Position numbers and translations under genes: made by a program
Shown: in pieces, positions 8,477 to 16,357 of the stretch
How the letters are laid out: the number at the start of each line of letters is the position of its first letter
Position numbering within the stretch: the first letter of the stretch is position 1
The notes under the pieces: model-generated
Databases searched by the model: none
What the model was told of the DNA's origin: nothing
What the model saw: the letters and a program-made list of their open reading frames with translations, nothing else
Assembly: GCF_011764445.1 (NCBI RefSeq)
Contig: NZ_BLPG01000002.1
Span: forward strand, 186,001-250,000
DNA from: Phytohabitans rumicis
Lineage (GTDB): Bacteria; Actinomycetota; Actinomycetes; Mycobacteriales; Micromonosporaceae
Direction: 5' to 3'
Length of the DNA: 64,000 nt

Positions 8477-9064
8477 ATGATCATGACGGACACGCGCTGG
8501 CTGACCGACGAGCAGCAGCGTGCCTGGCGGCGGTTCGCGGCGGTCATGATGCAGCTGCCCAGCGCGCTCGACACCCAACTGCAGCAGGACGCGCACATCA
8601 CCCACTTCGGCTACTGGGTGCTGGCGATGCTGTCCGAACGCCCGGGCCGCTCGGCCCGGATGAGCGAGCTGGCCGCGCTCGCCAACGGCTCCCAGTCCCG
8701 CCTGTCCCACCTGGTCGCCCGGCTGGAGGAGCGCGGCTGGGTGCGGCGCGAACGTACCCCCGACGACGGCCGCGGGTACGTCGCCGTCCTCACCGACGAG
8801 GGCTACACCAAGGTCGTGGAGACCGCCCCCGGCCACGTCGACAAGGTCCGCTCCCTGGTCTTCGACGCGCTCACCCCCGAGCAGGTGGTCCAGCTAGCCG
8901 ACATCAGCGCCACCATCCTCGCCCGCCTCTCCCCCACCCCGACTCCGACCCTCCCTGCTAGCCCCCACCCCGATCAAGGACCTTGCCGTCGATCAAGGGC
9001 AAATGGTCGTGGTTTTGAGATCAAAGCACGGCCGTTTGCCCTTGATCGACAGCAAGGTCCTTGA
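8477..9064 (+). CDS. MarR-family regulator with palindrome-encoded tail
   Basis: 195 residues. The winged-helix core (about 10-150) is clear: MSELAALANGSQSRLSHLVAR and RRERTPDDGRGYVAVLTDEG. MarR proteins normally end near residue 150. Here a Pro-rich stretch and then residues 165-195 are encoded by the left arm, loop and right arm of the palindrome at 8971-9067, and the TGA (9062-9064) lies in its right arm. The native stop was probably lost when the element arrived (inference). Start is ATG 8477 or ATG 8483, divergent from the GNAT gene. Confidence 0.85.
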   Translation: MIMTDTRWLTDEQQRAWRRFAAVMMQLPSALDTQLQQDAHITHFGYWVLAMLSERPGRSARMSELAALANGSQSRLSHLVARLEERGWVRRERTPDDGRGYVAVLTDEGYTKVVETAPGHVDKVRSLVFDALTPEQVVQLADISATILARLSPTPTPTLPASPHPDQGPCRRSRANGRGFEIKARPFALDRQQGP

Positions 9065-9067
9065 TCG
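8971..9067. repeat. 97-bp imperfect palindrome
   Basis: The left arm begins CGATCAAGGACCTTGCCGTC and the right arm ends with its near-exact reverse complement. The outer 35 bases or so differ at few positions, and the interior is weakly paired. It contains four GATC sites and the GATCAAGG start shared with 6849-6902. It overlaps the end of the MarR gene and lies before a convergent gene, so it can also act as a terminator. Confidence 0.8.
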
Positions 9068-9171
9068 ACGCGCGGCCGGGCGGTGTCCCTTGGGGCCTGG
9101 CGCGGGGAGAACTGGCTAGGGCTTGGGGGTGCGGGGGTGGAACGGTAGGCGCAGGAGTTGGGTCGGGCCGG

Positions 9172-10038
9172 TCAGGACGTCGCGGAGTCGGGTGCCGGCC
9201 GGGTCCGGGGCCGGGGCAGGGGCGGCTCGGCCGGGCGGCCGCCGGACAGCAGCTCCTTCCAGCGCTCGGCCGCCTCGTGGCCGGTGGCCAGGTCGGCGGT
9301 GCGCTGGGCGCGCTCGCGTTCGTCGGCGGAGCGGCGGCGGCGCAGGCTGCGGGCGGCGGCCTGGCTGGCGATGAGGCGGGCCTGGGCGGCGCCGCGTGCC
9401 CGGGACGGGGGTACGGCGAGGCGCTCCCGGCGTTGCCAGTCCTGCCGGGCGGCGAGTTGGGCGGCGAGGGCCTTGGTCCGGTTGGCGGTGACCTGCTGGT
9501 TGATCGCCGGGATGGGGTGGTTGTCGTCGTCGAGCCAGGCCCGCAGGCGGCGCTTGACGTACGCCTCGGTGACCTTGGGGTCGGAGGCCGCGGTGGGCAC
9601 CTCGCCGATCTGGGGCTCGCCGGTGGGCAGGCTGTCCAGGCCGTACAGCACGTCGCGCGGGGTCCAGCCGGCCTCGAACCACAGTTGCAGCAGCACCCGC
9701 AGCCGGTCGCTGCCGATGCGGCGCAGCGTGGGTGAGATGTGGCAGAGCCACTCGCAGGCCAGGAGCTGCTCGGTGTAGCCGTCCGGCACGTCGTGCATGG
9801 GCCACTGCTGGGGTGGGCGGCCGAGCGGGTGGCAGGCCCGGCACTTGCGCGCGCCGGCCTCGTCACGGACCATGCGGTCGCGCTGGTCGCAGCGGCCGCA
9901 CCAGGGCCGGCGGTCCGGGTCGGCGTCGCGGTCGGCGAGCGGGTTGCAGCGTGCGCAGCGCCGGCCGTCGGCCGCGAGCCGGGTGCGGCGGTCGCAGTCG
10001 CCACACCACCATGCGGGCAGGGACTGGTCGGCGGTCAC
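9172..10038 (-). CDS. Hypothetical protein with two zinc-ribbon motifs
   Basis: 288 residues, no family recognised. The N-terminal 75 residues hold two treble-Cys modules: WCGDCDRRTRLAADGRRCARC and WCGRCDQ with KCRACH, each with paired CxxC. A helical middle follows (CEWLCHISPTLRRIGSDRLR, YVKRRLRAWLDDDNHPIP), then a very basic Arg/Ala-rich C-terminus. Nucleic-acid binding is a guess from the zinc ribbons and charge. GTG start at 10036-10038. Codon usage matches the neighbours, so it is probably real. Confidence 0.6.
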   Translation of the reverse strand: MTADQSLPAWWCGDCDRRTRLAADGRRCARCNPLADRDADPDRRPWCGRCDQRDRMVRDEAGARKCRACHPLGRPPQQWPMHDVPDGYTEQLLACEWLCHISPTLRRIGSDRLRVLLQLWFEAGWTPRDVLYGLDSLPTGEPQIGEVPTAASDPKVTEAYVKRRLRAWLDDDNHPIPAINQQVTANRTKALAAQLAARQDWQRRERLAVPPSRARGAAQARLIASQAAARSLRRRRSADERERAQRTADLATGHEAAERWKELLSGGRPAEPPLPRPRTRPAPDSATS

Positions 10039-10123
10039 ACACTAGGTTGACACGGCCACGCCACCGAGCGGGCATAGTGCGCGAATGTCCCGGATATGGC
10101 CGTGTCGCGCTCTTTGGCCGGTT

Positions 10124-10939
10124 TCACACCCTCCGGCGCAGCGCGTACAGCGACAGCGGGGCGAAGACGCCGGCGATCAGCGCGGCCCACACCAGCGACC
10201 AGAGGACCGATTCGGCGGCCGGCCCACCCACCATCAGCCCGCGCGCCGCGTCGGACAGGTGGGTCACCGGGTTGATCTTCACCCAGGCTTGCAGCCAGCC
10301 CGGCATGGAGTCGATCGGCACGAACACGTTGCTGACGAACGTGACCGGGAACAGCGCGGTGAAGCCGAAGAGCTGCACCCTTTCCGGGTCCTTGGCCAGG
10401 ACGCCGACCAGCACCGACACCCACGAGAACGCCAGCGCGAAGGTCAGCAGGACGACGACCGCGGCCAGCAGGCTGGCCATGCTCGTGCCGATCCGGAAGC
10501 CGAGGATCATCCCGACCGCGAGCAGCAGGAAGATCGACCACGCCTGCTTGGCCTGGTCGGCGAGGATGCGGCCGGCCAGCGGCGCCCACCGAGCGATCGG
10601 CAGCGAGCGCAGCCGGTCGAACACGCCCTTGGTCAGGTCGGTGTTGAGCCCCATGCCGACGTACATGGTCACGAAGAGCATGTTCATCACGATGATGCCG
10701 GGCAGCGCGAAGGTCAGGTACTCGCCGGTCGACCCCGCGATCGCGCCGCCGAAGACGTACGTGAACAGCAGCACGAACATGATCGGCTGGATGCTGTAGT
10801 CGCCCAGCTCCCACGGGTTGTGGCGGACCTGCACGATCGTGCGCCAGGCCAGGGTGAGGGTCTGGGCCAGCCCTTCGGGCACGGTGACGTGCGGCTTGAT
10901 CACGGGGGCGGCCGGGGTGGCCACCGTGGTGGCGGTCAT
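10124..10939 (-). CDS. ABC-2 type transporter permease (DrrB-like)
   Basis: 271 residues with about six TM helices (for example IQPIMFVLLFTYVFGGAIAG and ALPGIIVMNMLFVTMYVG) and the ABC-2 motif VFDRLRSLPIARWAPLAGRILAD. It matches the DrrB family of drug exporter membrane subunits. The ATG at 10937-10939 overlaps the TGA of the ATPase gene (ATGA), so the two are coupled. The transported substrate is unknown. Confidence 0.88.
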   Translation of the reverse strand: MTATTVATPAAPVIKPHVTVPEGLAQTLTLAWRTIVQVRHNPWELGDYSIQPIMFVLLFTYVFGGAIAGSTGEYLTFALPGIIVMNMLFVTMYVGMGLNTDLTKGVFDRLRSLPIARWAPLAGRILADQAKQAWSIFLLLAVGMILGFRIGTSMASLLAAVVVLLTFALAFSWVSVLVGVLAKDPERVQLFGFTALFPVTFVSNVFVPIDSMPGWLQAWVKINPVTHLSDAARGLMVGGPAAESVLWSLVWAALIAGVFAPLSLYALRRRV

Positions 10940-11909
10940 GATGCCACGCTCCCTTCGGTGTCGTCGGCGGTCTCGTCCTCGTCGGCCGGGCGCCCGGTCA
11001 GATGCAGGAACACCTCGTTGAGGCTGGAGCCGCGCAGCGCCAGCTCGGTGACCACGACGCCGGCGTCGTCGAGGCGGCGCACCACGCCGGGCAGCACCGC
11101 CGGGTCGGTCACCGGCGCCGTCACGAGCTGGCCCTTGACCTCCGGCTTGGCCCGGCTCAGCTCGCCGACCACGGAGACGACGAGCGGCACGTGGGTCTCG
11201 TCCGCCGGCCGTACGGCGAGGATCTGCGCGCCGGTCTTGGCCTTCAGCTCCTCCGGGGTGCCGGTGGCGATGACCCGGCCGTGGTCGATGACCACGATCT
11301 CGTCGGCCAGCTCGTCGGCCTCGTCCAGGTACTGCGTGGTGAGCAGCACCGTCACGCCCTCGTCCACCATGACGCGGATCAGGTCCCACAGCCCCGCGCG
11401 GGCGCGCGGGTCGAGCCCGGTGGTGGGCTCGTCGAGGTAGAGCATCGGCGGTCGGCCGACCAGGCTCGCGGCCAGGTCCAGCCGGCGCCGCATGCCGCCG
11501 GAGTACGTCTTCGTGGCGCGGCCGGCGGCGTCGGAGAGCCCGAACTGGGCCAGCAGCTCGCGGCCCCGCTGCTTGGCCTGGGCCCGGGCAGGCCGAGCAG
11601 CCGGCCGATGAGCAGCAGGTTCTCCGCGCCGGTCAGGGTCTCGTCGACCGACGCGTACTGCCCGGTCATGCCGATCAGCTGGCGCACCTGGTGCGCCTGG
11701 TGGACCACGTCGTAGCCGCCCACCGTGGCGTGCCCGGCGTCGGGTGTCAGCAGCGTGGCCAGTACGCGCACGGCGGTGGTCTTGCCGGCACCGTTCGGCC
11801 CGAGCAGGCCGAGCACCGTGCCGGTGCGGACCGCGAGATCCACACCGGCCAGCGCTGTCGTCTCGCCGAAGCGCTTGACCAGCCCTTCGGCCCAAATGGC
11901 GTGGGTCAT
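10936..11909 (-). CDS. ABC exporter ATPase (DrrA-like), frameshifted as read
   Basis: Two halves in different frames join into one DrrA-like ATPase of about 324 residues. The N-terminal part starts MTHAIWAEGLVKRFGE with Walker A GPNGAGKTT. The C-terminal part has the signature YSGGMRRRLDLA, Walker B MLYLDEPTTGLDP and the DrrA-type C-terminal extension. The break is at about 11581-11590, where CTGCCCGGGCC lacks one base against the expected Leu-Pro-Arg-Ala. The total length of 974 is one short of a multiple of three. A sequencing deletion is as likely as a real mutation. Partner of the permease at 10124. Confidence 0.82.
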
Positions 11910-11950
11910 GGTTCCACCATGCCCCACGGGTACGACATTGTGTGCCAGGG

Positions 11951-13048
11951 TCAAGACAGGAAGCTGCCGTACGGGCCGCTCAGGATGGCGTTCTTCTGCG
12001 CCTGGCTGAAGTGCGTGTTCGGGTAGCTGTAGAACGACGCGGACATCGGGGTGCCGTCGGTGGACGTCGAGTCGGGCAGCCCGAACGCGTGTCCCAGCTC
12101 GTGCACCATGCCGCCGTACCAGCGGTTCATGGTGCCGCCGATGCCGGCGGCGCCGTCGGCGTCGTGGCCGCTGAGGATGACCCAGCCGCCGCCGCCCCCG
12201 CCGCCGGAGCAGGCGGCCTCGGCGCTGATCTCGCCGACGTTGATCCAGCGGCTGTCCGGCGCCCGCAGGCTGAGCTTGCGCATCAGCTCCTGCTGCATGT
12301 TGAACACGACCCACCAGTAGCACTCGTTGCCGTTCGGGGTGTTCTCGTACCAGGAGCGCGGGTGGTCGCCGTTGACGACCTCCACCACCGGGTTGTTGAG
12401 CGTGAACGTCCGGCCCAGTTCCTGCCGGTAGTAGCGCTGCGCCTCGCGCATCACGTTCGCGATGCCGTCCGGGTACCGCTGGTCGTACGCCACGTCGGTG
12501 GGCTTGAGCCAGTAGACCCGGATGGTGCCGTTCGGCGGCGTGGTGCCCGGCGGCCGGGTCGTGGGCGCGGTGGTCGGCGGCGTGGTCGGCGGGGCCGTGG
12601 TCGGGGCCGCCGTGGTGGGCCCGGTGGTGGGCGTGGTGCTGCCGGTGCAGGCCACCCCGTTGAGGGTGAAGCTGGTGGGTACGGGGTTGCTGGAGTTGTT
12701 CCAGGAGCCGTTGAAGCCGAACGACACGCTGCCGTTGGTGGCCAGGCCGCCGTTGTAGCTCATGTTGACGGCCGTGACCGCGGCACCGCTCTGCGTGACG
12801 GTGGCGTTCCACGCCTGGGTCACGGCCTGGCCGGCCCCGAACGACCAGCGCAGCGTCCAGCCGGTCAGCGGGTCACCCAGGTTGGTGATCCCGACGTTCG
12901 CGGTGAAGCCGCCACCCCACTGCGAGCCGACGGTGTACGTCACCCGGCAGCCGGCCGCGGCCGCGTACCCGCTGGTGGCGGAAACGGCGGCGGTGCCGAA
13001 GGCGACGACGGCGGCCAGCCCGGCCGCCAAGAATCGAGATCTGTGCAT
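11951..13048 (-). CDS. Secreted CBM2-linked metzincin-type metalloprotease
   Basis: 365 residues. A signal peptide (about 1-31) precedes an N-terminal CBM2 module (about 32-134), a Pro/Thr linker (about 136-172) and a catalytic domain. The catalytic domain has the zinc motif HELGHAFGLPDS (His316, Glu317, His320, Asp326) and a Met-turn-like GTPMSASFYSYPN after it. A poly-Gly loop (SGGGGGGGWVILSG) lies before the active site. The closest named peptidase family is uncertain. ATG at 13046-13048 follows GGGAGA. A polysaccharide-binding domain on a protease is unusual. Confidence 0.82.
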   Translation of the reverse strand: MHRSRFLAAGLAAVVAFGTAAVSATSGYAAAAGCRVTYTVGSQWGGGFTANVGITNLGDPLTGWTLRWSFGAGQAVTQAWNATVTQSGAAVTAVNMSYNGGLATNGSVSFGFNGSWNNSSNPVPTSFTLNGVACTGSTTPTTGPTTAAPTTAPPTTPPTTAPTTRPPGTTPPNGTIRVYWLKPTDVAYDQRYPDGIANVMREAQRYYRQELGRTFTLNNPVVEVVNGDHPRSWYENTPNGNECYWWVVFNMQQELMRKLSLRAPDSRWINVGEISAEAACSGGGGGGGWVILSGHDADGAAGIGGTMNRWYGGMVHELGHAFGLPDSTSTDGTPMSASFYSYPNTHFSQAQKNAILSGPYGSFLS

Positions 13049-13144
13049 ACGCGTCTCCCAAGAGGCGTGGCCAGCGGCGGCCCGCTGGCGCGGCAAGATG
13101 CCGTCACGTCCGCCCGGTGACGCGATAGCGAACAAGGTCCGCCG

Positions 13145-13173
13145 ATCATCTCCAACTCTTCGAAGACTGTCAA
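13145..13173 (-). promoter_or_regulatory. Candidate promoter of the metalloprotease gene
   Basis: On the minus strand a TTGACA (13168-13173) is followed after 17 bases by GATGAT (13145-13150), which matches the -10 consensus at four of six positions. It lies about 100 bases upstream of the metalloprotease ATG. Confidence 0.45.
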
Positions 13174-13189
13174 TGGTCTCAAGATGAAA

Positions 13190-13207
13190 ACGATTGAGTG
13201 CAATCGT
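13190..13207. promoter_or_regulatory. Operator-like inverted repeat before the sugar operon
   Basis: ACGATTG-AGTG-CAATCGT: seven-base arms around a four-base centre, 67 bases before the sugar-binding protein start. Size and position fit a LacI/GntR-type operator. No such regulator is encoded in the window next to it, so the cognate protein is unknown. Confidence 0.5.
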
Positions 13208-13273
13208 ATTCATCCGGGGTAGCGTGCAGGGTGCCCGGGACCTACCGGGCCACTCGACATGGAGGAGTGTGGG

Positions 13274-14581
13274 ATGAGGACCCGCCAGAGGTGGCCCATC
13301 CTGGTCGCGGCGACGCTCCTGGTCGCGGCGTGCGGTCAGGAAAGCGAAACGCCTGATGTCGATCAGAACGCGGTCGCCACGACCAGCTGCGCCAGCTCCG
13401 GCGAGCTCACCATGTGGGAGCGGTCGGGCGGCAACAAGGCGATGGTCGACATGCTCGTGGAGGCGTGGAACACCAAGAACCCCGACTGCAAGATCAAGCT
13501 GACCTACATCCCGCACACGGAGATGGTCGGCAAGATCGCTCAAGGCATCGCGTCGGGCGAGGTGCCCGACCTCATGGGCATGGACCTGATCTACGCCCCG
13601 CAGTTCGAGAAGGCGCAGCAGCTCGTCGACCTCACCGACCGGATCAAGGACTGGCCGGAGCTGAAGACCGCCAGCAAGGGCCACATGACGGTCGCGACCT
13701 TCGAGGACCGGCTGTACGGCGTGCCGCTCTACGCCGACGTGTCCGCCCTCTTCTACAACAAGGACCTCTTCCAGCGCGCCGGTTTGGACCCGAACAAGCC
13801 GCCGACGAGCCTGCCGGAGCTGCGCGCGTACGCCGACAAGATCACCGCGTTGGGCGGCGACGTCAAGGGCTACTACCTGCCGGGCAACTGCGCCGGGTGC
13901 AACATCTTCACCGTCGGGCCGCTGATGTGGGCCTCCGGTGCGAAGATCGAGGCGGCCAACAAGGGCGACGAGCCGCTGGTCGGCGACGGCGTCAAGCAGG
14001 TCCTGCAGTTCACCCGCGACATGGTCAAGGCCGGCAACGTCCACGACGGCGACCGCGCGGAGAACGGCGAGACCTTCCATCTCCAGTTCGGCTCCGGCAA
14101 GGTCGGCATGATGGGCACCGGCAACTTCAACATCACGCTGGCCCGCGAGCAGAACCCGAAGATGAACTTCGGCGTCGCCCTGCTCCCCGGGATGACGGCG
14201 GGCTCGTCGGCCTCGTTCATCGGCGGCGACCTCGTCGTGGTGCCCAAGGGCAGCAAGCGGGTGGCCGACGCGGTCAACGTGATGAAGTTCCTGCTCTCCG
14301 ACGACGTGCAGGTCGAGGTGTACGCCAAGGCGCTCAACCTCACCACCCGCAGCGACATGGTCAACAACAAGTACTTCCAGGCAGAACCGCTGGTCCAGGA
14401 CGTCGCCAAGGCCCTCGAGGTCGGGCGGACGCCGTACACGCTGACCTTCTTCGAGCAGATCAACTCCCCGCAGGGGCCGTGGCTGAAGATGCTGCAGCGG
14501 GCGTACTACTCCGACGACAGCCTCGACACGATCATCTCGGACGCCAAGAAGGAGATGAAGGCCATCGCCGACCAGTCCTGA
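13274..14581 (+). CDS. Sugar ABC transporter substrate-binding lipoprotein
   Basis: 435 residues. The signal peptide ends in a lipobox (LLVAACGQE), so the mature protein is lipid-anchored. The type-1 solute-binding fold is supported by LTMWERSGGNKAMVDMLVEAW, FEDRLYGVPLYADVSALFYN and FIGGDLVVVPKGSKR. ATG at 13274 is chosen because GGAGGAG lies just upstream; another ATG at 13259 precedes that site. First gene of an operon with two permeases and a GH127 enzyme, so an arabinose-containing oligosaccharide is the likely ligand (inference). Confidence 0.9.
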   Translation: MRTRQRWPILVAATLLVAACGQESETPDVDQNAVATTSCASSGELTMWERSGGNKAMVDMLVEAWNTKNPDCKIKLTYIPHTEMVGKIAQGIASGEVPDLMGMDLIYAPQFEKAQQLVDLTDRIKDWPELKTASKGHMTVATFEDRLYGVPLYADVSALFYNKDLFQRAGLDPNKPPTSLPELRAYADKITALGGDVKGYYLPGNCAGCNIFTVGPLMWASGAKIEAANKGDEPLVGDGVKQVLQFTRDMVKAGNVHDGDRAENGETFHLQFGSGKVGMMGTGNFNITLAREQNPKMNFGVALLPGMTAGSSASFIGGDLVVVPKGSKRVADAVNVMKFLLSDDVQVEVYAKALNLTTRSDMVNNKYFQAEPLVQDVAKALEVGRTPYTLTFFEQINSPQGPWLKMLQRAYYSDDSLDTIISDAKKEMKAIADQS

Positions 14582-14589
14582 CGAAGACC

Positions 14590-14624
14590 CCGCCGCCACC
14601 GGGAGGGGTGCCCGGTGGCGGCGG
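14590..14624 (+). terminator. Intercistronic hairpin after the binding-protein gene
   Basis: A perfect 14-bp stem (CCGCCGCCACCGGG and its complement) with a seven-base loop, between the binding protein and the first permease. Such hairpins commonly stabilise the binding-protein message or weaken read-through, giving more binding protein than permease. No U-run follows. Confidence 0.6.
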
Positions 14625-14651
14625 CGGACCACAGCCCGTGGAGGATCGCCC

Positions 14652-15530
14652 TTGTACCGGAACCGCCGCAGCCGGCTCGTCGGGCTCGCCTACCTGGCGC
14701 CCGCACTGATCTTCGTGCTGGTCTTCACCGTGTACCCGTTGGGCCAGATGGTGTGGATGTCGTTCCACAACTGGTCCCTGATCACCCCGCCGGTGTGGGT
14801 GGGCCTTTCCAACTACCGGCGGATGCTCGGGGACGACCAGTTCTGGACGTCGTTCGTGTTCACCCTGAAGTACACCGCGCTGATCACTCCCCCGCTGATC
14901 GTGGGCGGCTACCTGCTGGCGCTGCTCACCGCGACCAACACGCCGCTGCGGCGGGTCACCCGCACCGTGGTGTTCATCCCCGTCGTGATCGGCCTGGGCG
15001 TGTCGAGCCTGCTCTGGTACTGGCTGTTCAGCGCCGACTTCGGCCTGGTCAACCGGGCCCTGCTCGACATCGGACTGATCGACGAGCCGATCCTGTGGCT
15101 GGGCGTGGACGCGGACACCTCCAACTTCGCGATCAGCGCCTCCGTGGTGTGGAAGGTCATCGGCTTCGGGATGATCCTGTTCATCGGCGCGATCCAGGCC
15201 ATCCCGTCCGAGATCACCGAGGCCAGCCTGGTGGACGGGGCCAGCTACCGGCAGCGGGTCACCCGGGTGGTGCTGCCGCTGACCATGCGCACCGTGCTGC
15301 TGGTGACGCTGGTGAGCGTGATCGGCTCGCTGCTCGCGTTCGACCAGTTCTACATCATGACCGCCGGGCAACCGCAGAACGAGACCGCGACCTCGACGTT
15401 CTACGTCTACCTGAACTCGTTCCCGTACCTGAAGCTCGGCTACGGCGCGGCCCTGTCGATGGTCCTGGCGGTGACCATCCTGGCGTTCACCGTCGTCCAG
15501 CTACTCCTCACCCGACGGAGCCACGCATGA
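14652..15530 (+). CDS. Sugar ABC transporter permease (MalF-like)
   Basis: 292 residues with six TM helices and the EAA loop EITEASLVDGASYRQRVTRVVLP, where the permease meets the ATPase. TTG start at 14652, preceded by GGAGG seven bases upstream. The TGA overlaps the next gene's ATG (ATGA). No ATPase gene is in the operon; carbohydrate importers of actinobacteria often share one multi-purpose ATPase such as MsiK (known of the family; inferred here). Confidence 0.9.
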   Translation: MYRNRRSRLVGLAYLAPALIFVLVFTVYPLGQMVWMSFHNWSLITPPVWVGLSNYRRMLGDDQFWTSFVFTLKYTALITPPLIVGGYLLALLTATNTPLRRVTRTVVFIPVVIGLGVSSLLWYWLFSADFGLVNRALLDIGLIDEPILWLGVDADTSNFAISASVVWKVIGFGMILFIGAIQAIPSEITEASLVDGASYRQRVTRVVLPLTMRTVLLVTLVSVIGSLLAFDQFYIMTAGQPQNETATSTFYVYLNSFPYLKLGYGAALSMVLAVTILAFTVVQLLLTRRSHA

Positions 15531-16357
15531 GGCGGACCCGCTACCTCGTCGGCGCGGTGTGTGTCGTGGTCTGCACGGTCATGCTGCTGCCGCTGGTGAT
15601 GTCGCTGCTGGCCTCCGTCAAGCCGACGCAGGAGGCGGCCGCCACACCGCCGACGTACGTGCCGCACGCGGTCAGCCTGGACAGCTACTCCCGGCTCTGG
15701 GACTACCAGCAGGGCCTGCCGACGTACCTGGCCAACAGCTTCGGCACGGCCATGCTGACCATCGCCATCACCCTGCTGCTGACCGTGCCGGCCGCGTACG
15801 CCCTGGCGCAGTTCCCGATCCCGCTCAAGGAAGTCCTCTTCGTGATCCTGCTGCTGGCGCTGATCGTGCCGTACCAGGCGCTGCTGACCCCGATGTTCCT
15901 GATGTTCGCCCGGATCGGGCTGACCAACACGCTGCTCGGCCTGGCCATCCTGCACACCACGATCCAGCTGCCGTTCAGCCTCTACATCCTGCGCAACAGC
16001 TTCTCCGCGGTGCCCCGCGAGCTGGCCGAGGCGGCCATTGTGGACGGTGCGTCGTCGTGGCAGGTGCTGCGCCGGGTCTTCCTCCCCTCATCGGTGCCGG
16101 CCGTCGTCACCGTGGCGCTCTTCGCGTTCATCATGTCGTGGAACGAGTTCCTCGGCGCCCTGGTGATGATGAGCAAGGGCTCGACGTTCACGCTGCCGCT
16201 CATCCTGGCCGCGGCACGCACCGAGACCAGCCTGGGCGGCACCGACTGGGGGATGCTCCAGGCCGGCATCACCATCTCGATCCTCCCCTGCGTCCTGGTC
16301 TACCTGCTGCTGCAGCGGTACTACGTGTCCGGTCTGATGAGTGGAGCGGTGAAATGA
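15527..16357 (+). CDS. Sugar ABC transporter permease (MalG-like)
   Basis: 276 residues with six TM helices and the EAA loop ELAEAAIVDGASSWQVLRRVF. Both ends overlap neighbours by ATGA junctions: with the upstream permease at 15527-15530 and with the GH127 gene at 16354-16357. The whole operon is thus translationally coupled. Confidence 0.9.
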   Translation: MRRTRYLVGAVCVVVCTVMLLPLVMSLLASVKPTQEAAATPPTYVPHAVSLDSYSRLWDYQQGLPTYLANSFGTAMLTIAITLLLTVPAAYALAQFPIPLKEVLFVILLLALIVPYQALLTPMFLMFARIGLTNTLLGLAILHTTIQLPFSLYILRNSFSAVPRELAEAAIVDGASSWQVLRRVFLPSSVPAVVTVALFAFIMSWNEFLGALVMMSKGSTFTLPLILAAARTETSLGGTDWGMLQAGITISILPCVLVYLLLQRYYVSGLMSGAVK

